DNA of 64,000 nucleotides from NCBI GenBank assembly GCA_950295325.1, contig OX485804.1, forward strand, positions 28,954,001 to 29,018,000, in the 5' to 3' direction. A model generated the notes under the pieces. It was not told where the DNA came from and searched no databases. It saw nothing but the letters and a program-made list of their open reading frames with translations. Each line of letters starts with the position of its first letter. Within the stretch, counting starts at the first letter, position 1. Positions 12,970 through 23,849 of this stretch are shown here, one piece after another. The stretch comes from Polytrichum commune. Its lineage: Eukaryota; Streptophyta; Polytrichopsida; Polytrichales; Polytrichaceae. The translations under genes were made by a program, and so were the position numbers.

Positions 12970-14225
12970 TGGAGGTAGGCAAACTTCATCACAACAACAG
13001 GAACAAAACAAAGAACAAAACAAATGAAAACGATTTGGGTGCTCAACTTTTCTCATTACTGTCTAAATCATCTCACTCCTGCTTTCAGTGTGACTGGATC
13101 TTCCTTGCTTCATGTGTCGAGAGGTTGTAACTTGTAAGTTAGCTCACATTACAACTGGTAATGTGAGTTGGCCATTTGTGAGTTCCGGTTAGGCATCATC
13201 ACAGTTCCCTTTGATAGATTCCTTGGAGATAGATAGGCATCTCTCTGGATGTAGGTACTGTCTTGCACGACCCTCGAAAGCAAGGAGGTAGGTAAACATC
13301 GCGATAGGCAAGGAACAAAACGAAACACAGCTGAACCGAAGAAATTGGGTCCTCAACCACTTTTCGTACTTCCTAGTTTTTACTCTTCCTGCTTACAGTG
13401 TGACTTCTTCTTCCTTATTGGTTTGTGTGGCGAGAGCTTGTAAGTTAGCTCAGTACACATTTAGTGATGTGAGTTTTTCAGCTTATTGGGCATCACAGCT
13501 CCCTTTGACCGTTTCCTTGGAGATAGGTAGGCATCTGCCTTTATATGCAGTCTTCCAAACCTTTGAACTCAAGGAGGCAAACATTCCAACAGGAACAAAA
13601 CAAAACAAATTGATTTTATTTTTTGGGGCCTTCAGCAGCTTTTCTGACTTCCTCAATCTTACTCTTCCTGCTTTCAGTGTAACTGCTTTCCTAGTTCGTG
13701 TGTCGAGAGCTTTGTAAAAAAGGTCGCAACACAATTAGTGATGTGAGTTGCCCATTTTTCAGCTTACGCAGGGCATCGCAGTCTTCCAAAAGCCTTGAAA
13801 GCAAGAAGGCAAACATCCCAACAGGAACAAAACAAAACAAAACCAAAACCAAAATGATTTGAGTCCTCAACTTTTCTTTGTTTTTTAAATTGCTAAACCT
13901 TATCCTTCCTGCTTCGGTGAGACTTCTTCCTTGCTTCGTACGGTGAGAGCTTGTAGCTCACACAACACAAGAGGTGATGTGAGTTGGCCACTTCCGGCCT
14001 TCTAATAACAGTATACCAGTTCTTTGCAGGTTATACGTAGGTTAGGCATTTGCAAACTTAGGACCAAGGGAAAAGTTGGTCTTTTTACAACTTTATTTCT
14101 CTCCCTGGACGAGCTGCTGCTTGATTCAGTGCAACTTAGTCCTTATTTCGTGTAGTTTCGAGGAGAAAGAAGGGCGCGTGTAGCTTGTAACTCACTACAC
14201 AAGAGGTGATGTGGGCTAGCCTAAT
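12970..14225 (+). repeat. Five-unit degenerate tandem array (about 230-305 bp units)
   Basis: A block around AGGAACAAAACAAA, a C/T-rich CTTCCTGCTTTCAGTGTGACT stretch and GTGATGTGAGTTGGCC recur in order. The last anchor falls at about 13161, 13467, 13741, 13977 and 14209, so unit lengths are about 306, 274, 236 and 232 bp. Each unit also has the CTTGTAAGTTAGCTCA block or a decayed form. The array lies upstream of the membrane-protein gene that starts at 15092. No coding function is evident. Confidence 0.75.
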
Positions 14226-14439
14226 TCTAAGAGCGGGGTGAGACTTGGTATGGTTTTCTCTGTTGGGTGCAAGGGTTTTGCTAGCAATCGCTTCAATCAT
14301 ACCAGGCAGATTGTCATTTGAAGTTTAATCATAGCTGCCGTTGCGATGCTCAGGTTTTAGGAGGAGGTCAAGGTGAGGATTCTCGTTCTCTTGTCTATGA
14401 TATTCTGAGTACAGGATCCATTTAAATATATCAAGTTGT

Positions 14440-15055
14440 CTGGTTAAGAATTAGAGTAGTAACCGCATAAGCCCCACACACCTTACTACAATTTGGACAA
14501 GCCTGTGAGTTCTCAGAGTCGAATCTTTGTTTCTATTCGATACAGTCAGGATGGTCTTAATTCAAGGGTTACAGGTGCATGCAAAACATACAAGCTCCTG
14601 TTGAGTGGCTTTGAGCACATAAGTTATATCTCTCTCTCTCATTTCCATTGTTCACTACAAGCCTTGACATCCACCACTTACAATACAGGCGTCCAATCAA
14701 GATTTAGAGTGACCGCATAATCTCCACATATCTCAATATATGGACAAGGATTCGGAGCTTGTTTCTGATTGCTACAGTCAGGCAGGCCTAAATTTAGGGT
14801 GACACGAGCAAAACCATCCCTTTTGATTTTTTTTTGAGCACATAGTCCAATCCCATCATGGTAACACATCTCTCTCTCTTGGATGTCCATTCTTCACTAC
14901 AAGCCTTGCCATCCGCCACTCAAGTACAGGTGTTCAATCAAGAATTAGAGTGACCACATAGTAATCCCCACATATCTTAAGCTTTATATTTGGACAAGGA
15001 TTTGGCGCTTGTATCCGATTGCTACAGTCAGACTGGCCTAAATTTAGGATTACAG
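14440..15055 (+). repeat. Three-unit tandem repeat upstream of the 15.1-kb gene
   Basis: Units of about 245 bp are anchored by AAGAATTAGAGTAGTAACCGC (about 14447), CAAGATTTAGAGTGACCGC (about 14697) and CAAGAATTAGAGTGACCAC (about 14939). They share GGACAAG, the TACAGTCAGG block and TTCACTACAAGCCTTG. The third unit ends just before the start codon at 15092, so it may form the promoter or 5' UTR of that gene. Parts resemble the end of dispersed repeat R2. Confidence 0.75.
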
Positions 15056-15091
15056 GTGTAATTGCTCCATTCATTCACTTATTCATTCATC

Positions 15092-17029
15092 ATGAGCAAC
15101 AGCCGGCATTTTGTATCCATGAAGATGACCAACGAGCTGATAGTGGCATCCCGAATCTACGTGGCCATGTGCATAGTCTTTTGGATTTACATTTTCTGTC
15201 TACGCATGGTGGAGAGATGTGCACTTGTGGCCACCGCAGTCCAACTGTACCGCACCTTTCCACACCGCATAGGCCCCTTGTTCGAGTTCATCTTCTTATC
15301 CTTCAAGACATCCGTATGGATCACACTAGTGGACTACTTCGGAGAGGACAATTGCAGGACCTACTACGAAAGTGAGCTGGTCGGTCTGTGCAGAATGCGC
15401 TTCTGCAATTTCCTCAGATGTGGCCTTTATTTCACAAAAGCGGAGGAATTTTATGCCTGCAGTGAAAGTCACAGAATTCATAGTTTCTGTTCAAGCAGAC
15501 CTTCGGTGCATAGTTTTAGTGAGGCTCCCCCGGTTGCCAGCAAGGAGGTTGGGCCACTCCGAGATTACATGAATCTGTTGCGCTCCAGGACGGGTAAAGA
15601 TGTGCTCATTCATTTCGACCAAGATTCAGATTACTCGGAGGAATGCCAAAGAATCTTCAAAGAGGTGAGTTACCTGAATCCTACCTCAAATTTGTGATGG
15701 CTGTCTCACATTCCTTCCATTTAGGGTTCCTCATTCTGGCATGAGCTACAAGATAGAACTCAGAGTGTAGGTGGTTCAAAATTGTGGTAGATTGTCTATT
15801 GGTTCCCCTGTCGAAGCTTGATTCATTGGCTTGACACTACACATCTGACGTAGTGTGGCCTTGGCGCTATTCATCATCGACCCACATGAATGGTCTTGCA
15901 ATCACTGGGTGGCAAGATCACTCTAATTTACATGGCACACCAATTTTAATGCCACACTAAATCAGATGTTTAGTGTAGCCATGCCAAAAAGATCTAGCCC
16001 AAAGGAATGAAAACATAGGACTTGCGGCACCGACAAAAGCGAAGTATTCCCCAGCCACATGGCAAACCTTAGTTGTCGACCTGAATTTGCCATGGCTGTG
16101 TCGCATTCATTCTATTTAGGGTTTCTCATTCTGGCATGAGCTAGAAGATGGAACTCAATTGTAGGTGGTTTAAAACTCTGGTAGATGTTTGTTGGTTCCC
16201 CTGTTGAAACTTGATTCATTAGCTTGACACTAAACATCCGATCTAATGTGGCCCACACTATCCATCATCGGCCCACATTAATTGTTGTGCAATCCCTGGC
16301 TAGCAACTAGAGAGGGTGTCACATGACATGATACTTGGTGCTACATGGCATGACGTGCTTCATTGGTTGTCTAGCCCTTGTGCACAGTTCATTCCTGGGT
16401 TGTCTGACTCACTTCTTCCTTTGGAGTTGTCTGACTCTAGTCACCATCTGCTCATCTGCCCACATGCTGAGTACACAAAGTCTGGTTAGTCATCATTTTC
16501 AATCATTAATCAACAAATTTCCTAATCAAGGTACATCACAATTAACTTCGTTTTCATCACATTTTCGTGACAGATCAACAGGTTTGTGAGGGGCAATGAA
16601 ACCTACGCCGAATTGTTTGCCCCGGTGAAGAGAGAATTGCTGGCGGAGGTGCGAATCTGTGAGAAAGGCGTGATTGTACCTGGGGCTTGGCTCATGTGCA
16701 CGACAGATTATATGATTGTTTTCCAGGACTTGGATTCAGGGGCAAGCTTGTGTGAAGTGATCACCAAGTCCGGGAAGACCATGTACAAGAAAATGTTCCC
16801 AGCCAGGCTGTATGACCTGGAGAAGATGGTGGAAGGGCTGTTGGCAGTGGTGAAGCATGAGAATTTTGGGCTGGTGTCCTCGAGCTGGCATTTTTGGAAC
16901 ATGGTTATATTGCACTCGGCCTCGTTTGATGAGCTTTTTGAGTATCTTTTATCTGGCCAGCGAGTGTATGAAACAAGATTACCTGGGGGGCAACCTACCC
17001 TTGTGTTGGGAGAAAAGCCCAAGTGGTGA
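15092..17029 (+). CDS. Unrecognised membrane-anchored protein, two exons
   Basis: Exons 15092-15664 and 16574-17029 join in phase 0 (donor GAG/GTGAGT, acceptor GACAG/ATCAAC) and encode 342 residues. The start is the ATG in CATCATGAGC, the first methionine before a clear hydrophobic segment. Residues about 20-45 (IYVAMCIVFWIYIF and following) form one strong membrane segment near the N-terminus; a second weaker one lies around GPLFEFIFLSF. The rest is a soluble domain with WLMCTTDYMIVFQDLDSG and SSSWHFWNMVILH. It ends at PKW followed by TGA. I do not recognise the family. The layout is faintly like TMEM129-type proteins but no RING finger is present, so I do not assign it. The intron contains a tandem duplication. 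Coherent amino-acid composition and clean splice phases argue for a real gene. Confidence 0.6.
15688..16309 (+). repeat. Tandem duplication inside the intron of the 15.1-kb gene
   Basis: About 225 bp at 15688-15916 recur at 16083-16309, offset by about 395 bp. Shared runs include CTCATTCTGGCATGAGCTA and GGTTCCCCTGT, followed by a CTTGATTCATT block. A diverged spacer about 165 bp long separates the copies. Confidence 0.82.
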
Positions 17030-17066
17030 CCTTGTTCAGGTCAGAAGAGGAGGATGGGTGTTCTCT

Positions 17067-17430
17067 AAGGTAAGTGGGCCTTAAATGGACACTTTTTCTC
17101 ACTGCACCCAGTTCTTGGAGGATATGAAACATGCAATTAGTGCGAGATGATTAGCAAATCTAAATTGTGGCCTTAGCCATTTTCCTCATAATTTTTGGAG
17201 CTCGTATGAACTTCTTATCCATTATCAAAGTGAAGATTCTTGTGCTCATTCAATGGTTATATAGCCCCCGCCCCCCCCCCCCCTCCCCTCCTCCCAACTA
17301 TGTTCACTATTGAGCTTAGAATAGTTTAACATATTTTGAGCACGTAGTCCAATCTCTATTGAAGCACATGTCTTTTTGGTGTCTGTTCTTCGATCCACAC
17401 CTAACCACGCATCACTCGAATATAGGTGTC
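17067..17430 (+). repeat. Dispersed repeat R2, reference copy
   Basis: Starts AAGGTAAGTGGGCCTTAAA and ends near TATAGGTGTC. The same order of blocks appears reversed at 22892-23231, whose last bases in reverse read AAGGTAAGTGGGTCTTAAA. This copy begins 38 bp after the stop codon of the 15.1-kb gene and includes a C-rich tract at about 17265-17295. Its first bases form a strong splice-donor-like site. Confidence 0.7.
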
Positions 17431-18340
17431 TACATTCCAGGGCTGTCGGATTAACACTGGATTACCTTAATATGACTTCAATCCAACACATCAAGTTTTA
17501 CACAATGTAAGAGATCCCTGCTACCTTCCTTCTGATCTAGGACTTTGTTTTGTCACCTGTATCTTCCAATCTCATTTCACATCAGGGTTATGGAAATTGT
17601 CTGTTCCAGTCAAAACAACCAAGTTATAATGTAACCTGAGCCCCCAAAAAACATCACAGGAGAATTTTATTTATTTTCCTTCCTGAATTTCTCATGTAGA
17701 CTTCTGGCAGTTCAGGTTGAGAAATTGTTTGATAAGGAGATTCTGTAAGATTTGCTTTAAGATGTTGAGTACTCGCTTGTGCTTGTGCTTCTCTTTTGCT
17801 TGATGACTCCTCAAGCTGACGAACAAGGTGGATCTTTTATGACCTTTGTAATTAGGTGGTAGACTTGAAACACCAATATATCCGGCAGGCAGCAGAAAGT
17901 ATTGCCACCCCTTTCGCTGGCTACCTCAAGTCATTTGGTTCATTGTAAGAATTCTGATTTGAGTTTGTCTGGACTTCTCTGCCCTATTGAAAAGGCAGTA
18001 GTAATGCATCCTCTCTCTGCTGGTGACAGAGGATTCGAGACTGCCACATTCATGATAGTCAAACTGAGTAGCACAGGTTCATAAGTGTAAAAAGCCAGGA
18101 CTGATAGTCATTTGTCCTGCAAAGGCACGCTTTGTTGTCACTTGTATACGAGTCTTGGAATTATGTGCGCAATGAATCTCAGTAGTTTAGGGCTTAAGGC
18201 TCGCTTTGTTGTCACTTATATATCAACGATTATGCTCCCCGACTTTTGTTGTATGAATCTCAGGAGTTTAGGGTTTGGGGTTTAGGGATTATCAATTTGG
18301 GGAGCCCTTGTTTTTTGCACCCCTTGCAGTTATGGTGCTC
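17431..18340. other. Intergenic, no gene seen
   Basis: Mixed sequence downstream of the 15.1-kb gene and its adjoining repeat. Short open frames have no recognisable protein character. GTTTAGGGTTTGGGGTTTAGG near 18270 is telomere-like but too short to call an interstitial telomere. Confidence 0.5.
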
Positions 18341-18346
18341 ATTATT

Positions 18347-18925
18347 TGAGACTGATGAGGCTTTGCTTTTGTGAAGGCTTTAGGGGGTGGAAAAACTTTC
18401 AACTTTTGTGTGGAGATCCGAGGCTTCTTCAGAGACAAGAAAGAGTTGGATGATGGAGCAATCATTGACACCAGTCTAAGCAAAAGATTTGGCTCTTCGA
18501 CAGGACTGGGCAATGTTGTCATCTCCCCAATTGCAACGAGGCTATGAATCTTGCATGCTTCTTGTGAATCGACTCCACAGTTGCTCCCAGTTCACAATAT
18601 CTGCAAAATTGAAGTCAACCACTGTACAAAACTTATTCAAACTTTGGTCGGATTATACATAAAAATTGAGGTTCTCATGCGGGGATTGAGGCAAATACTA
18701 TCTAGCAAAGACATGAGCTTGGGAGATAAGGCCTACGTCAAAAGCATTGAAAGCATACAGGAAAATTCTAGCTACAAGGAAAACGGAGAGGAAGCTGGTA
18801 AAGAGGGGGCCTTGTGGTTCCATATGGATTGCATATCAAAGCAGTCGGATTTGGAATTCTGTATGTTGAAGAAGTCTGACCACACTGTTGGAAACTGGGA
18901 CCCTCGAATCTGGACTTCAGCATAA
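18347..18925 (+). pseudogene. Coding-like stretch with one in-frame stop
   Basis: Frame 2 reads through about 190 codons with a single TGA at 18545-18547. Upstream of the stop it gives protein-like sequence such as FNFCVEIRGFFRDKKELDD and IIDTSLSKRFGSSTGLGN. Downstream it reads LIQTLVGLYIKIEVLMRGL and a lysine/glutamate-rich segment, ending at TAA. Either this is a decayed gene, or two exons around a short intron that removes the stop (a possible acceptor CCACAG lies at about 18582). I do not recognise the family. It may be linked to the gene upstream or be independent. Confidence 0.35.
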
Positions 18926-19962
18926 GAATGCTATTTTTTTAACATGCCAAGGACTCACTTCACTGAAAGATTTGGAAGATGACGCCAACATCTTGAGGCC
19001 ATCATTCTCTACATTGTTGAAAGAGTTGGGTAGATGGCGGCAACCCTAATGCAGATGGTCAAAGAGAGCGCGGACAGCTAAGAGTACATTTTGTTGTAAA
19101 AATAATCAATGTAATCTTGTAGACTGTTCCATGGTCTCACCTAGGTTCAAATCAATACCATCTCATAATTTCCAGGTGCAATGTAGGTGAGTTGAGCATA
19201 CGTAGCAATGCTTAGTTTTGCTTGCCATAAAGACCTCATAGTGACACCGAAATGGTATGGTCATTCTAAACTGCATCCCCAACATGGTGACTACACATAG
19301 TACACCTGTTCATAGTGTGAATGTTCCTGGAATAATCTTTCATGGAGTGGAATATTGTCAATTTTTATGTAGAACAGGCGCAATTTCACGTAGAGTTGTC
19401 ATTTCTTCAGATGTACACAAATTTATAGCAGACAATATGTGCAACTTCTTCCGCATGAAGTGTATGGCAGTTATGCAATTGTCCATGTCCGTGACCCCAC
19501 TTCAGGAGGTATAGGTAGCAGGTATGTATGGATGTGGTTCAAATCATGCATGTTGAGAAACCCTAAATTATTTTCTCTTGGAAAAGTTATGTGAAGCAAC
19601 TCGTGAACCTATTTTGCAAATATGAATACTGTACAACTTGAAATTTTTGGTGTGTGTTGAAAGACAACTGGAGTTTCCAACAACCATGGAATTTCAGTGT
19701 TTACTGAAGTTGACATTGCCACAATTTGTGCAAGGTGCGGATTACATGAGGCTGCTCTTAAGAAATGAGGGAAGGCTTTAAGATAAGATAAAATTAAATA
19801 AAGAAAAGATTGGTCTTTAAAAACCAATGTGAATGGCTGACCATTCTTCCTTGCACTGATCATGTTTTACTAGGGGGGTGGTGATCACCATAGAGAAGGT
19901 GACATGTAAAACATATGGAGGAAATGGAACTAGAACAATTGCTTTTTTTAGGTGGCCACTGT
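18926..19962. other. Intergenic, no gene called
   Basis: An 85-codon open frame at 19257-19514 (+) has mixed composition but no recognisable motif, and I do not call it. Nothing else was identified. Confidence 0.45.
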
Positions 19963-20159
19963 CACAACTAGGAAACGTAGTCCTAAAACACACTTCCCAT
20001 TTGACATAGGCAGTCAATAGCACATGACCTCACTGACAAGAGTCGAATGCAATCTATGACCATTGTAGATCAAACTTAGCACTTGGCAATGGGGTCATGT
20101 GCTAATGACCACCCATGTCGTATGGGAAGTGTGTTCTAGGACCACGTTTCCTAATAGTG
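19963..20159. mobile_element. Short inverted-repeat element, CACTA-like MITE
   Basis: About 197 bp with long imperfect inverted arms. The left arm begins CACAACTAGGAAACGTAGTC and the right arm, in reverse, CACTATTAGGAAACGTGGTC; similarity continues for about 60 bp through ACACACTTCCCAT. The right end matches the CACTA start typical of En/Spm elements. Flanking triplets are TGT and TAT, so a 3-bp target duplication is only approximate. No coding capacity. Confidence 0.65.
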
Positions 20160-22891
20160 TATCCATCTAAGCAAAGAAACTATAACATCTGGAAGTTTAC
20201 AAAATAAAGTTCAAACACACCATGTTTCAAAGGAGATGCAACCTTGGGATTTGTAGACTAGATCCACCCAATTACATTGTGTTTGTCACTAGAAAACACA
20301 TGTTCTCCTAGAAAACTACAAGTGTGATAGTCCTAGTTGATGTAAGCTAGCTGCATGGGGTTGATAAATTTGACTTGCAACTAAATCCACATCATAGTAT
20401 CCACATTGAGCTTGAAGAGTTATTGGTCATTATGCAAGTTCCCAGCACACATTAAGTTCATCAAAGAACATTGGCCAGTATGACTCAACGAGTTGGTTCT
20501 TGTGACGACCAATGTTCTTCAAGAGGCACTGCATTTAAGGAGTTTTAAATTGGAAAAAGAACATGCTCCCCCGCCTTTATAATGTTGTTAATCTCATCAT
20601 CTTTGTACCTACATGTTAGGGTCAAGCTCCATGTGAGGGGGTAGCAAGCATTTCCTTAGTGCCTCTAAAATTTGCTCCCCTCCATGGTGGGACTCCCCAC
20701 CACCCACACACACATCCACAAACATGCAAGCGCTTAGGGTGTTTCCATATGAGGCGGCAAGCATTCTACAATGTGCATTTTCTTGTTGTTTTCCCTCCCC
20801 CTTCCATTCACATGGAAGTCCACATTTTGGGAGCTACTTATCCATTGGGGGGGGGGGGGGGGGGAATGAGACATTTCTAAGACTTTGAGCCTTCAATGAG
20901 CCTTTATGAGCACGTCCTCACCCATGGAACCAAATTTTAAGAGTATTTTGGATCATGATGTTTGGTGTCCTCCATGAAATTTGACCTTTATTTAGAAAGT
21001 AGAAATAAATAGTGTCCAATAATTCAATTAGAGAATATTTATAGAATTTATTTTAATGTACATTAAAATGTGAAGTATTATAAGAATATATGTATTGATA
21101 GACCTCTGCATGTACCCATTTGTTGCATGTGATGTGATCAAAGTAAATATGATGCACAGTCCCTTGTGCAACAAGGAACAAAGAGTAATTTGGTAGTTAA
21201 TAGAGTGGTATTTAAATACATATTTTCTTGGGAAGCCTTGTGATTTTTTTTACATTTGACACATTGATATAATGAGTTTAGGTATATTTAAGGTAATCTG
21301 GGACAAAAACTCATGAACAAAGAGTAGAGACGGAGTGCACCATGATGAAGTTGTGCTATAATGGGTGCCTTTACCATGTGTGCTATTTCATGAGCACCTT
21401 GACATGAGCAAACTCATGTCAAACCTCATAGTGGCATGTGCATAGGTCAAGGTAGGGTACATTATGCTTGAGGACCAACTTTCAATGCAAGTGTAATAGG
21501 ATAAGCACGTCACTTATTGCGTTGGCAAGTTAGCAACCACCCTTTCACCACTTTTGGACCCACCACACAAATGCCTTTTCCTTTAGTACCCATTAGAGCA
21601 CTTGAATGTGAAAACATGACACTCTTGTACAAAGCATCTTGTTTGACTCATCCTCTTCCATGTTGAAAGCTTGTCGAATATGAATTAAATTGGTAAAATC
21701 TTCTCTTTTGACAAAAACAGTAGTACACTAAATAGTCCTTTTAGTGTGGGTGGAAAATTAGCGTGGGCCACATTAATTTTCTAGTCAAGGTGGAATTAAT
21801 GTGGGTCCAAGACCCCAAGTCTTCTCCTAAGTCTTCATGAAGACTTCCTACCAACACAATGAGTATTAGTTATAGGATATAAGTAGCACAAAATGAAAAG
21901 ATCACCCACATTAATTTTCTAGAAAAAGAATTAATGAGGCCCACGCTAATTTTCTAATTGAAATTTGGCATGGGTTGAATATTAATGTGGCCCACATCAA
22001 TTCTCATTATGAGAATTAGCATGGGGTCTAGAAAGTTATTTTTTCTCATAGTAATAGGGCTAATTAGTGTGGTTCTTGTTGACAAAAATTGTAGTCACTT
22101 ATGTGCTTCAACATGAAATTTTATTTTACTTGAATATGAATTTGTTTTGCGTTCACAACATCATTGAAGTAGGTTCACATTCCTACTTTTAGACTTTTAT
22201 TCTGCAACTCAAATAGAACCCTATGTATATATGATACTACAAGCTATCCTAAATGAAATGCACACCTACATGCTAAAATATGGCCAGTGTGCAACAATAC
22301 TATAATGTATATAAATTTAATAATTGATTTGACGGGGATTTTTTTTTTCTTTGACAGCACCAATCAAGTTGGTATAATTGAACTCATTTATGTACACTAA
22401 ATTGTCCTATTAATGTAAGCTACAATATCTCTCTAGAACTCACATTAATTCTCAACCCGTGCCATGAAAATAAGTTAAAAATTAGTATTGACCACATTAA
22501 TTGTTTTTGTAGGAAACTGATGTGGGTCAATATTCTACACTACATTACTTTTGTCTTTCATTTATGTTGTCATGAAACTCTGTCATTTTGGTCGAAATTC
22601 TCCATGAGAAGACTAAGCAGAAGACCATCGGTCCTCCCTAGGTCTTGGGCCCACACTATTTCCACCCCGACTAGACAATTAGAGTGGCCCACACTAATAG
22701 TACAATTTAGTGTTCTTGAGGAGTTTATATTTTTTGAGGAGGAGGCTTATAGGCCTTTCCCGAAATGTTGCCCTCTGAGGCAGCCACGTCACTTCCTAAG
22801 GTTAGGGTTTCGTAGTCACATCATGGCAGGGTATCCTTCAATAACCAGAGATAAATAAGATAGATGTGCCTGATTCAATTTCTGCTCTTTA
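20160..22891. other. Intergenic, AT-rich; 18-base G run
   Basis: No gene seen. A run of 18 G residues lies at 20847-20864. From about 21720 to 22720 the phrase GTGGGCCACATTAATT and variants recur many times in both orientations at irregular spacing. This suggests a decayed simple repeat or overlapping short inverted repeats, but no element boundaries could be set. Confidence 0.5.
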
Positions 22892-23231
22892 ATGGACACC
22901 TATATTTGAGTGGAATACAGTTAGGTGTGAATCTGAGAATGGACATCAAAATGACGTGTGTTGAAAATAGATTGAACTAAACGTTGAAATTTTGAATAGT
23001 CAACATCATTGAGGGCGTGGGGGAAGGCTATATGAACAATTAGTAACTCAATGAATCTTCACTTTGACAGTGAATAGGATATTCACATGAGCTCCATAAG
23101 ATCATGAAGAAAGTGACTATGAGCTCAAATTGGATGTGCTAATCCTCTCACACTAGTTGCATGGTAGTTTCATATCCTACGAGAAATGAGTGTGGAGAGA
23201 AAAGTGTCCATTTAAGACCCACTTACCTTAT
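22892..23231 (-). repeat. Dispersed repeat R2, minus-strand copy
   Basis: The best-preserved partner of 17067-17430. In reverse it starts AAGGTAAGTGGGTCTTAAA, continues through GGATATGAAAC and AGTGAAGATTC, and ends near AAATATAGGTGTCC. It lacks the C tract of the 17-kb copy. Confidence 0.7.
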
Positions 23232-23849
23232 CAACCATGGTTCTCATGACATAAATATTCAGCTCAAACTATTGACTGAGCACAGGCTAGTAGTACTTCA
23301 GACTTAATAATATTATTTAAAACGTTAGAAGAACTGAGCCCCTTATAAAAAATTTGATGTATGGTACTAAAGGCTCCAGTCCTGAAATGTAACGCACAGG
23401 TACATAGTAGGAGATAGATATCTCCTACTCTGCATGACCAAGCAGCTGTACGAAAGAGGCGATGCTTGTGGCAGAGATAATAACACTACATGGCCACTCT
23501 TTGTCTTCACTCTTGTCTCATTCCGGAGCTTGCTGCAATGCAACTTCAGTCCGGTAAGGAAAGTCTTCCACAAAGCTCAACTCCAACTCTAGTCACAAGA
23601 TCATGATTCATGTGCAACCACACAGTCACAGTTTCCAAGTACCAAATCAACTTGGTCCTCTCATTTCCTCCCTCAGGATATTATTCTTTCAGCATTGATA
23701 CGTATGTTAGTATACTATTCCGGTTGCCGGCTGCCTGCCTGCATGTTGCCTGAGCTTCCAAATTGTATGTAACTTAAGTGCAGCTTGTAATAAGTCATTG
23801 AGCCATCTGTATGTTAATGTATAAAAGTTACCCATCTTTTTCTAGGTGA
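23232..23849. other. Intergenic, no gene seen
   Basis: No supported coding region, RNA gene or repeat element was seen in this stretch. Confidence 0.5.

Noticed and set aside
17061-17075. Strong donor CTAAGGTAAGTGGG after the 15.1-kb gene, as evidence of a further coding exon
   Set aside because: The stop codon lies upstream in the coding frame, and the same sequence is the terminus of dispersed repeat R2.
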